A stretch of 14,015 bases of DNA. Origin: Kiloniellales bacterium. Lineage in GTDB: Bacteria > Pseudomonadota > Alphaproteobacteria > Kiloniellales > JAKSDN01. Under the pieces are notes generated by a model that ran no database searches, had not been told where the DNA came from, and worked only from the letters and a program-made list of their open reading frames with translations. The translations under genes were made by a program, and so were the position numbers. Positions within the stretch are counted from its first letter, which is position 1, and every line of letters begins with the position of its first letter. The stretch spans positions 1-14,015 of the forward strand of contig JAKSDN010001283.1 in NCBI GenBank assembly GCA_022360075.1, in the 5' to 3' direction. Below, one piece after another: positions 1 through 6,255 of the stretch.

Positions 1-644
1 AGGCCGACCGCCCGCGCCCACTGGCCGGCGCAGTTGACCACGATCTCGGTCTCGATCGCGCCGCGCGCGGTGGTGACGCCGCGCACCCGGCCGCGCTGCA
101 GCGTGATGCCGGTGACCGGGCAGTCCTCGACGATGGTGACGCCGCCCTTGCGCGCGCCCTTGGCCAGGGCTTGCGTGACGTCGGTTGGGTTGGCCTGGCC
201 GTCGGTCGGCAGGAAGGCCGCGCCGACCACGTCCGCGGCGTCCATCAGCGGCCAACGATCCTGCGCCTCGCGCGGGCTCAGCAAGTGCATCTCCAGGCCG
301 AAGCTGTGCGCGGTGGTGGCCTGGCGCTTGATCTCGATCAGGCGGTCGGCGTTGCAGGCCAGACGCAGGCCGCCGTTGCGCTTCCAGCCGGTGGCCAGAC
401 CCGTCTCGGTCTCCAGGCGCTCGTAAAGATCGACGCTGTACTTCAGGAGCTGGGTGATGTTGGCGTTGCTGCGGAGCTGGCCGACCAGGCCCGCGGCGTG
501 CCAGGTCGAGCCGCTGGTCAGCTTGGCCTGCTCGAGCAGCACCACGTCGCGCCAGCCGAGCCGCGCCAGGTGATAGGCGGTCGAGCAGCCGACGATGCCG
601 CCGCCGATGATGACCACGCGCGCCGCGGAGGGAAGATCGCTCAT
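1..644 (-). CDS. FAD-dependent dimethylglycine/sarcosine dehydrogenase-like oxidoreductase (N-terminal part, runs off the window)
   Basis: About 214 residues are visible, starting at ATG 642-644; the frame stays open to base 1, so the C-terminus is missing. The N-terminus has a Rossmann dinucleotide site, VVIIGGGIVGCSTAYHL, at residues 10-26. The family segment TSGSTWHAAGL follows at 43-53. In dimethylglycine and sarcosine dehydrogenases the His of this W-H motif (here His49) carries the covalently bound FAD. Later family landmarks are a GW..NGGLRLA segment near 87-96, LPTDGQANP near 145-153 and VVNCAGQWA near 202-210. Known family members oxidatively remove an N-methyl group from dimethylglycine or sarcosine. 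Many have C-terminal GcvT-type folate domains, which would lie outside this window. The gene starts 7 bp after the kinase-like gene, so it is very probably co-transcribed with the transporter. The exact substrate (dimethylglycine, sarcosine or a related amine) is inferred. Confidence 0.88.
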   Translation of the reverse strand, partial: MSDLPSAARVVIIGGGIVGCSTAYHLARLGWRDVVLLEQAKLTSGSTWHAAGLVGQLRSNANITQLLKYSVDLYERLETETGLATGWKRNGGLRLACNADRLIEIKRQATTAHSFGLEMHLLSPREAQDRWPLMDAADVVGAAFLPTDGQANPTDVTQALAKGARKGGVTIVEDCPVTGITLQRGRVRGVTTARGAIETEIVVNCAGQWARAVG

Positions 645-651
645 GCCCGGC

Positions 652-1539
652 TCACGCTCCTCCGGCAAAGGCCTGATAGGCGCGCTCGAAGCGGGCCAGG
701 TTCTCGTCCGTGTAGGCGATGTAGTCGACCTCCAGGGTCGAGTGGATCTCCGAGACCATCGACCACATGGCCTCGCGCAGCAGCGAAGCGCACTTCATGG
801 CCTGGTAGCGGCGCCGCAGGTCAGCATCGGCGGCGCGACCGAAGTAGGTCTCCAGCAGCCACGCTTCCTGCGCCTCGGACAGCTCGTTGTTCGAGGCGAG
901 GCCGCCGAGATCGAACAGCGGCGAGTTGAAGCCGGCGTAGTCCCAGTCGACCAGCCAGAGACGATCGCCGTCGTCGATGAAGTTCGCGGCCAGCAGGTCG
1001 TTGTGGCCGAAGACCACGTCGATCGGCCCCACCGTGCTTTCCAGTTCCTCGGCCCGCGCCAGCAGGTCCGACAGCAGCGCCGCGCAGCGGCTGCCGCCGT
1101 CGCGCAGGGTCGCGGCGTAATCGCGGATCACGTGGAAGACCCAGAAGATCAGCACCGGGCCGCGCAGGTGTTTGGGGACCTCGCGGTGGCAGCGCTGCAC
1201 CAACGGCAGAATGCGCGCCAGGTTGTTTTCGTCTCGGACGTCCTCGGCCCCGAAGGTCCGGCCCTCGATGAAGCGGGTGACGATGATGCCGGGTGCGCTA
1301 TGGACCACGGCCGGCGAGACCCCTGCCGCCTCGGCCGCGCGCGCCGCCGCCAGCTCGTTGAAGCGCAGCACGCCGTGCTCGGGAATGTCCTCCCCGACCC
1401 GCACGAAGTACGATTGGCCGCCGTCGCGCACCAGGAAGTTGGTGTTGGTGATGCCGCCGGTGACCGGCTCCGGCTCGACCGGACCGGACCAGCAAGTGAG
1501 TTGCGCAGCGCGGGCGCGCGGATCGGTCAGGTCGTCCAT
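652..1539 (-). CDS. Choline/ethanolamine kinase-like phosphotransferase
   Basis: This is a 295-residue protein with the APH/choline-kinase fold signature. A nucleotide-loop-like GGITNTNFLV lies at 28-37 and YFVRVGED at 44-51. The catalytic loop FGHNDLLAANF is at 178-188 (His179-Asn180-Asp181) and the metal-binding DWDYAG at 198-203. Length and motifs fit the bacterial LicA/choline kinase-like family, which transfers the ATP gamma-phosphate to choline, ethanolamine or similar alcohols. The protein should be cytoplasmic. It sits between the transporter permease and the dehydrogenase, 7 bp before the latter, which places it in an amine uptake and breakdown operon rather than a lipid or LPS operon. 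Glycine betaine and dimethylglycine have no hydroxyl to phosphorylate, so the real substrate is an open question. Choline, ethanolamine and glycerol-like alcohols are candidates. The ATG at 1539 has only a weak purine-rich stretch upstream. The family call is firm; the substrate is not. Confidence 0.88.
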   Translation of the reverse strand: MDDLTDPRARAAQLTCWSGPVEPEPVTGGITNTNFLVRDGGQSYFVRVGEDIPEHGVLRFNELAAARAAEAAGVSPAVVHSAPGIIVTRFIEGRTFGAEDVRDENNLARILPLVQRCHREVPKHLRGPVLIFWVFHVIRDYAATLRDGGSRCAALLSDLLARAEELESTVGPIDVVFGHNDLLAANFIDDGDRLWLVDWDYAGFNSPLFDLGGLASNNELSEAQEAWLLETYFGRAADADLRRRYQAMKCASLLREAMWSMVSEIHSTLEVDYIAYTDENLARFERAYQAFAGGA

Positions 1540-1582
1540 GTCGTTTCCACTTGATGCAATAGTGGCAACAGCGGCGCTGCGT

Positions 1583-1684
1583 CACCCCCCTCCCTGGCCC
1601 TCCCCCACAAGGGGGGAGGGAATGACTTTGCCTCGCCGATGAGTTCTCCCTCCCCCTTGATGGGAGAGAGTCGGGGTGGGGGTG
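1583..1684. repeat. Inverted pair of dispersed palindromic (REP-like) units
   Basis: Two copies of one roughly 40-bp unit face each other in the gap between the permease and kinase genes. The plus-strand copy starts at 1583 and the minus-strand copy at 1684. Both begin CACCCCC, continue through a CCCTCCC-type pyrimidine tract, then CAAGGGGG and GAGGGA. Copy 1 folds with CCCTCCCCC (1598-1606) against GGGGGAGGG (1612-1620) around a 5-nt loop. Copy 2 folds with TCTCCC (1645-1650) against GGGAGA (1662-1667). As the pair is inverted, the whole 102 bp could also form one larger cruciform. The G/C-only pyrimidine and purine tracts are unlike the flanking coding DNA. Units of this look are common intergenic repeats in high-GC alphaproteobacteria. 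A role in mRNA stability or partial termination between the two genes is inferred. Confidence 0.8.
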
Positions 1685-1715
1685 AATTCGCCGGGTATCT
1701 CAAAACAGCACTCCC

Positions 1716-3740
1716 CTACCCCAAACCCAAAGCCTGCTTGCGCCGTCGCGCCCAGGCGGCGATCAGGCGGTCGGCGATGATGGCGATGAAGGCGACGCTG
1801 AGGCCGGCGACCAGGCCGCGGCCGGTGTCGGCCTTGGTGAGCGCGATGTAGACCTCCTGGCCGAGGTCGCGGGTGCCGACCAGGGCGGTGATCACCAGCA
1901 TGGAGAGCGCCAGCATGATCGTCTGGTTGAGACCCAGCATGATCTCCGGCAGCGAGAGCCGCAGCTTGATCTTCCAGAGGATCTGCCAGCGCGTGCAGCC
2001 GGCCGCTCTGCCGGCCTCGATGAGCTGCGGGTCGACCTGGCGCAGGCCGTGGGCGGTGTAGCGAATCGCCGGCGCCACGGCATAGGCGACGACCGCGATC
2101 ATGGCGGAGAAGTCGCCGACCCGGAACAGCATCACCACCGGAATCAGATAGACGAAGGACGGCAGGGTCTGCAGCGTGTCGATCACCACCTGGACGACGC
2201 GCCCGACCCGCGGGCTCTCCGCCGCCCAGATGCCGATGGGCAGGCCGATCAGGCTCGCGAAGACCACCGAGAGGCCGCAGAGATAGACGGTGATCATGGC
2301 CTTGGCCCACTGGCCCGTGGTGACGATGAAGAGCGCCAGGGCCGCGACCAGCAGCGCCAGGCGCCAGCCGCCCAGACGCCAGCCGGCCAAGGTCAGCAGC
2401 AGCACCACGCCGACCCAGGGCAGGCCGAGCAGGAAGCGCTTGACCGGCACCAAGACGTTGACCAGCAGGAAGGTCTTCACCGCTTCCAAATCGTCGAAGA
2501 AGTTCTGATTGATCGCGGTCACCAGAGAGTCCCAGAAGGAGCCGGTGGTGACCTGCCAGGCCTCCGGATAGCTCTGCACGGCGGGCAGCAGGAGGCCGAT
2601 CAGGCCGGCGAGGACGACCACCGCGAGCGCAGCCGTAGTCATGGGATGACGCTGCGGCCAGGCGTGCGGCAGGCTCTCGTCGTGCTCGGGCGGCGGGCGC
2701 TTGGCGAAGGCCTGGCTCAGGCGGTCGAGCGCGATGGCGAGCACGACGATGGCGATGCCGGCCTCGAGCCCGGCGCCGATGTTCAGCCGCTTGAGCGAGG
2801 TCAGCACGTCGAAGCCGAGCCCACCGGCGCCGATCATCGAGGCGATGATCACCATGTTGAGCGACAGCATGATGACCTGATTGACGCCGACCATCAGGCT
2901 CGGCGTCGCCGAAGGTACCAGCACCTTCCAGGTCATCTGGCGTGTCGAGCAACCGGCCATGCGGCCGAAATCGGTGACCTCGTCGGGCACCTGGCGCAGG
3001 GCCAGCATGGTGACGCGCACCATCGGCGGCATGGCGTAGATGATGGTCGCGATCATGGCCGCGACCGGCCCGAAGCCGAAGAGGAAGAGCACCGGCACCA
3101 GATAGGCGAAGATCGGCACGGTCTGCATGAGGTCGAGCACCGGCGTGATCGCCCTCTCGAACCAAGGCCAGCGATAGCCGGCGATGCCGATCAGCAAGCC
3201 GCCCGCGACGCCGAAGGGCACGGCAATAACGATGGAGGAGAGCGTCACCATCGCGCTCTCCCACTGGCCGAAAACCGCGAGATAGAGGAAGCAGGCGCCG
3301 ATCAGGCCGGCGAGCTTCCAGTCCGCGGCGAAGCGCGCCAGGGCGACGACGACGAAGGTGACCGCGACCCAGGACAGCGGCGGCAGGACCTGCAGCGCGT
3401 CCGAGCCCTGGCCGAAGACGAGGCCGCTCGAGAGCAGGCTCGTCGCCGCCTGCAAGGGCCAGTCGAGCAGCCAGGCGACGGAGCGGGTCAGCTCCTTGAC
3501 GGTGAAGAGGCCGAGGCTGGCTTCGTTCACCAGCCACTTCATAAAGGCCGTGATCTCGCTCTTGAGCGGGATCACCCAGCCGCGCGGGTACTTAAGGGTC
3601 CAAGGCGCGAGCTCCTTGCCGAAGAGCGCCAGGGCAAAGGTCGCCGAGAGCGCGCCCAGCCAGAGCAGGCTCCAGGGCCGCAGCAGCCGGCCGGGCAGCC
3701 CGCCGCCGACCTCGGCCCCACCGGCGACGCCAAGCGCCAT
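1716..3740 (-). CDS. Glycine betaine/proline-type ABC transporter permease, two fused ProW-like modules
   Basis: This inner-membrane protein has 674 residues, roughly twice a typical single ProW-type permease module. It holds two complete modules in tandem. Module 1 (about 20-345) has a hydrophobic core from about 165 and an EAA-type coupling segment, GRMAGCSTRQMTWKVLVPS, near 259-277. Module 2 (about 366-674) repeats the pattern, with GRAAGCTRWQILWKIKL near 577-593. Both carry the same landmark order: MQTVP or LQTLP, MPP or VAP, the EAA loop, then GVNQVIMLSLNM or GLNQTIMLALSM. One chain can therefore supply both halves of the membrane channel. The chosen start (ATG 3738-3740) shares one base with the ATPase stop codon in a TGATG overlap, which implies translational coupling. 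An in-frame start 45 codons upstream lies inside the ATPase gene and is rejected. Substrate is inferred as glycine betaine or a similar methylated amine. Confidence 0.93.
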   Translation of the reverse strand: MALGVAGGAEVGGGLPGRLLRPWSLLWLGALSATFALALFGKELAPWTLKYPRGWVIPLKSEITAFMKWLVNEASLGLFTVKELTRSVAWLLDWPLQAATSLLSSGLVFGQGSDALQVLPPLSWVAVTFVVVALARFAADWKLAGLIGACFLYLAVFGQWESAMVTLSSIVIAVPFGVAGGLLIGIAGYRWPWFERAITPVLDLMQTVPIFAYLVPVLFLFGFGPVAAMIATIIYAMPPMVRVTMLALRQVPDEVTDFGRMAGCSTRQMTWKVLVPSATPSLMVGVNQVIMLSLNMVIIASMIGAGGLGFDVLTSLKRLNIGAGLEAGIAIVVLAIALDRLSQAFAKRPPPEHDESLPHAWPQRHPMTTAALAVVVLAGLIGLLLPAVQSYPEAWQVTTGSFWDSLVTAINQNFFDDLEAVKTFLLVNVLVPVKRFLLGLPWVGVVLLLTLAGWRLGGWRLALLVAALALFIVTTGQWAKAMITVYLCGLSVVFASLIGLPIGIWAAESPRVGRVVQVVIDTLQTLPSFVYLIPVVMLFRVGDFSAMIAVVAYAVAPAIRYTAHGLRQVDPQLIEAGRAAGCTRWQILWKIKLRLSLPEIMLGLNQTIMLALSMLVITALVGTRDLGQEVYIALTKADTGRGLVAGLSVAFIAIIADRLIAAWARRRKQALGLG

Positions 3741-4798
3741 CACGCCGACTCCCGCCCGACCAGAACGGCGATCACCGCCTCGCGGGTCAGCCGGCCGATG
3801 GCGCGACCCTGGCCGTCGACCACGGCGAAGGGCTGGTCGGCGCTTTCCACCCGAGCGGCGAACTCGGCGACGCATGCGTCCGCGGCGACCTTGCCGGCGA
3901 AACCGTTTTCGGCCGCCCCTTCCGGCAGCGGCGCCATGATCGAGCGGGCCGAGAGCACCTTGGCGCGCGAGACATCGCGCGTGAACTCCGCGACGTAGTC
4001 TGTGGCCGGCTGGGTCACGAGCTGCTCGGGCGTGCCGAGCTGGATGATCACGCCGTCCTTCATGATCGCGATGCGGTCGGCCAGTCGGATCGCCTCGTCG
4101 AAGTCGTGGGTGATGAACACGATGGTTTTGCGCAGCACACTCTGCAGGCGCAGGAACTCGTCCTGCATCTCGCGGCGGATCAGGGGATCGAGCGCGGAGA
4201 AGGGCTCGTCGAGGAACCAGATCTCCGGCTCGACCGCGAGCGAGCGGGCGATGCCGACGCGCTGCTGCTGGCCGCCCGACAGCTCACGCGGGTAGTAGCG
4301 CTCGCGCCCGGCCAGGCCGACCAGCTCGATCACCTCGAGCGCGCGCTTTTCGCGAACGCGGCGCTCGATGCCTTGCACCTCCAAGGGAAAGGCGACGTTG
4401 CCGAGCACCGTCAGATGCGGCAGCAGGGCGAAGTGCTGGAACACCATGCCCATCTTGTGCCGGCGCAGCTCGATCATCTCGCGCTCTGAGGCCTTCAGGA
4501 GATCGCGATCCTCGAAGAGGATCTCGCCGCCGGTCGGCTCGATCAGGCGCGAAAGACAGCGCACGAGGGTGGACTTGCCGGAGCCCGAGAGGCCCATGAT
4601 GACGAAGATCTCGCCCTCGAAGACCTCGAGGTTGGCGTCGCGCACGGCGCCGATCAGGCCGGCCGCGTCCAGCTCTTGATCGCTCGGTGCGCCGCCGGCG
4701 CGCGACAGCATGGCCTCGGCATGGTCGCCGAAGAGCTTCCAGACATGGCGGCAGGTGAGCTTCGCCTTGCTCCCCTGCCCCGCCGCGTCGCTGGCCAT
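3740..4798 (-). CDS. proV: Glycine betaine/proline-type ABC transporter ATP-binding protein (ProV-like)
   Basis: This 352-residue ATPase drives the import system. Walker A is GLSGSGKST at 69-77, the Q-loop Gln is at 121, the ABC signature LSGGQQQR at 173-180, Walker B IWFLDEP at 193-199 and the H-loop His at 231. An N-terminal stretch of about 60 residues before Walker A (HVWKLFGDHAEAML at 18-31) is typical of the ProV/OpuAA type. After about residue 285 there is one short CBS-like segment with FAVVDGQGRAIGRLTRE at 324-340. E. coli ProV has two CBS domains, so the osmosensing tail looks reduced here. The start at 4798 is chosen for a GAGG ribosome site 8 nt upstream. An in-frame start at 4921 would translate through a palindromic repeat and is rejected. 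The stop overlaps the permease start by one base. Confidence 0.92.
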   Translation of the reverse strand: MASDAAGQGSKAKLTCRHVWKLFGDHAEAMLSRAGGAPSDQELDAAGLIGAVRDANLEVFEGEIFVIMGLSGSGKSTLVRCLSRLIEPTGGEILFEDRDLLKASEREMIELRRHKMGMVFQHFALLPHLTVLGNVAFPLEVQGIERRVREKRALEVIELVGLAGRERYYPRELSGGQQQRVGIARSLAVEPEIWFLDEPFSALDPLIRREMQDEFLRLQSVLRKTIVFITHDFDEAIRLADRIAIMKDGVIIQLGTPEQLVTQPATDYVAEFTRDVSRAKVLSARSIMAPLPEGAAENGFAGKVAADACVAEFAARVESADQPFAVVDGQGRAIGRLTREAVIAVLVGRESA

Positions 4799-4889
4799 GC
4801 TGTGCGCCTCGGTCGCTGTCGGTGGCTTGCTCAGAGTTCGTTCGGAAGGCGAGAGTCGGCATTTGAATGGCCAGCCCATACCTCCCTCA

Positions 4890-4976
4890 CTGTCATTGCC
4901 GGGCTTGACTCGGCAATCCATCGAGGTCCGAGTCCGGGACCCCGATGGACCCTCGGGTCAAGCCCGAGGGTGACAG
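4890..4976. repeat. Dispersed palindromic repeat with two nested hairpins
   Basis: This element fills the gap between the binding-protein and ATPase genes. Two arms of about 39 bp are inverted copies of each other: CTGTCATT... from 4890 and its partner ending ...GTGACAG at 4976. Each arm also folds on itself. The left hairpin pairs ATTGCCG (4895-4901) with CGGCAAT (4911-4917). The right hairpin pairs CCCTCGGG (4950-4957) with CCCGAGGG (4963-4970). The arms differ mainly at bases that pair inside each hairpin, and those changes are compensated. The core GGGCTTGAC/GGGTCAAGCCC is a common intergenic repeat type in alphaproteobacteria. The position right after the binding-protein gene resembles the REP element after malE, which protects the upstream mRNA. 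That role here is inferred. Confidence 0.85.
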
Positions 4977-5039
4977 CGAATGGGGGTTTCAGGGCAACTC
5001 TCAAACAGCCAGACTTCTCCTTCCGGGCAAACTCAGACC

Positions 5040-6005
5040 TTACTGGCTACAGGCGATCCACTCCTGCCAGTCGCCCTCGTTCTTGGCGACCCAATCGGCC
5101 ACCACATCGTCGACCGACGCGCCGTCGAGATCGACGCGGCCGATCATCTCGCCCATGGACTGGTTGTCGATCTTGAAGTTGCGCACCGCCTCGTAGGCGC
5201 AGGGCCACTTCTGCGCGCCGTCCTTCCAGCCGACCTTCTTGATCCAGCCGCGCGGCTTGCCGCAGTCGTAGGCCATGTCGGGATTGCCGCCCCAGGCGGG
5301 GTCGTCGTAGCACGCGTCGGTGTAGCGCGGGAACTCGACCCATTCGCCCTCGAACTTGATCGGCGCCCAGTGCGGCGTGTAGATCCAGCCGAGCCACGGC
5401 GCCTGGCGCTCGTAGGCCGACTTCAGCTCTGCGAAGAGCGCGGCGTCGGTGCCGGCATGCACGACCTCGTAGTCCAGTTCCAGGGCCTCGGCGCGCTCGT
5501 CGTCGAAGCCGCCCCAGGTCACCGGGCCGCCGAGATAGCGGCCGCTCGGCGCGGTCTCCGGCGTAGAGAAAACCTCGGCACAGTCGTTGAGCGCTTCCCA
5601 GTCCGGCAGGCCCGGGCACTGCTCCTTCATGTAGAGCGGGTACCACCACTCTTCGATCGCCTGCATGCCGGTCTCGCCGAGGTCGAGAGTCTTGCCGGTC
5701 TTGAGGCTTTCCTCCATCGCCTGCTTGCCGGTGGTCTCCCACATCTCCATCGCGATATGGAGGTCGCCGGACTCCAAGCCCGCGAACTGCGCGATGTAGT
5801 CGGCCTGCTGATACTTGACGTTGTAGCCGGCCTTCATCAGCACCTCGCCCATGATGTGCGTGGTGATGTACTGACCGGTCCAGTCGTGGATAGTCAGGAT
5901 GATCGGGTCCTTGGACTCGACCGCCGCCTGGGCCGGCGCCAGCGCCGCGCCGGCCATGGCCAAGCCCCCGAGCAACGCAATGCCTAGCCTGGTTATCGAT
6001 GCCAT
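5040..6005 (-). CDS. Periplasmic substrate-binding protein of a glycine betaine/TMAO-type ABC transporter
   Basis: This 321-residue protein has a Sec signal peptide at about 1-27 (hydrophobic core LGIALLGGLAMAGAAL, cleavage near APAQA). The mature part is an OpuAC/ProX-type binding protein. It has HDWTGQ at 40-45, a cluster IAMEMWETT at 84-92, EEWWYPLY at 118-125 and PVTWGGFD at 161-168. Trp residues such as 42, 89, 120, 121, 164, 204, 207 and 213 could form the aromatic cage that binds a trimethylammonium head group. Six cysteines in the mature chain (130, 142, 232, 248, 269, 319) could form disulfides. The start at 6005 is chosen for an AGGGAG ribosome site 8 nt upstream and for placing the signal peptide at the N-terminus; an ATG 9 codons upstream is less likely. 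It is the first gene of the operon. The ligand could be glycine betaine, choline, dimethylglycine or TMAO, because TmoX belongs to the same family. Confidence 0.92.
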   Translation of the reverse strand: MASITRLGIALLGGLAMAGAALAPAQAAVESKDPIILTIHDWTGQYITTHIMGEVLMKAGYNVKYQQADYIAQFAGLESGDLHIAMEMWETTGKQAMEESLKTGKTLDLGETGMQAIEEWWYPLYMKEQCPGLPDWEALNDCAEVFSTPETAPSGRYLGGPVTWGGFDDERAEALELDYEVVHAGTDAALFAELKSAYERQAPWLGWIYTPHWAPIKFEGEWVEFPRYTDACYDDPAWGGNPDMAYDCGKPRGWIKKVGWKDGAQKWPCAYEAVRNFKIDNQSMGEMIGRVDLDGASVDDVVADWVAKNEGDWQEWIACSQ

Positions 6006-6007
6006 CT

Positions 6008-6026
6008 TTCGTTCTCCCTGTTCGTT
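6008..6026. promoter_or_regulatory. Direct repeat TTCGTT in the leader of the binding-protein gene
   Basis: TTCGTT occurs at 6008-6013 and again at 6021-6026, 13 bp apart, immediately upstream of the binding-protein start and overlapping its ribosome site. Several DeoR/GlpR-type repressors use short TTCG-containing repeats as operators, and a DeoR-type gene lies next door. The match is short, so this is only a candidate operator. Confidence 0.25.
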
Positions 6027-6119
6027 TTGCACTCTCTCGAGCCACCCCTATTGGCCGCCGTCGGCGATGAACGCGCTCCGGCAGCCGCGATCGAGCCAAG
6101 GGATTCCCACAGAGAATAC

Positions 6120-6139
6120 AACAAAATTCCACGTTTGTT
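6120..6139. promoter_or_regulatory. AACAAA-N8-TTTGTT dyad in the divergent promoter region
   Basis: A perfect 6-bp inverted repeat (6120-6125 with 6134-6139) with an 8-bp spacer lies in the only AT-rich stretch (about 6105-6175) between the divergent binding-protein and regulator genes. Size and location suit a regulator binding site or promoter core for one or both genes. No clear -35/-10 pair could be assigned on either strand. The nearby DeoR-type regulator is the natural candidate ligand, by inference. Confidence 0.35.
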
Positions 6140-6255
6140 ATGGATTTTTGAGGTTTTTTCGGGCTGAATTCGACGATGAGCTCGAAACAGTCCGACAGAC
6201 ATGAGGCGGCGACGCTCCGCGAGCCGCGCCCACGATCGGCCATGGATTGAACGCC

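Noticed and set aside
1582..3537. Minus-strand frame of 651 codons running from inside the permease into the G/C-tract repeat
   Set aside because: It is an out-of-frame shadow of the permease. Its tail (PTPTLSHQGGG) is simply the translated palindromic repeat.
2049..3998. Long plus-strand reading frame of 649 codons opposite the permease and ATPase genes
   Set aside because: Its product is a low-complexity mix of Gln, Asp, His, Gly and Arg. It is the reverse shadow of well-supported ABC genes in high-GC DNA.
4799..4921. N-terminal extension of the ATPase from an upstream ATG at 4921
   Set aside because: The added residues (MDCRVKPGNDSE) are a translated palindromic repeat, and a better ribosome site precedes the ATG at 4798.
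4890..4976. Possible insertion-sequence end or attachment site
   Set aside because: No transposase, integrase or target duplication was seen nearby; a dispersed palindromic repeat explains the structure.
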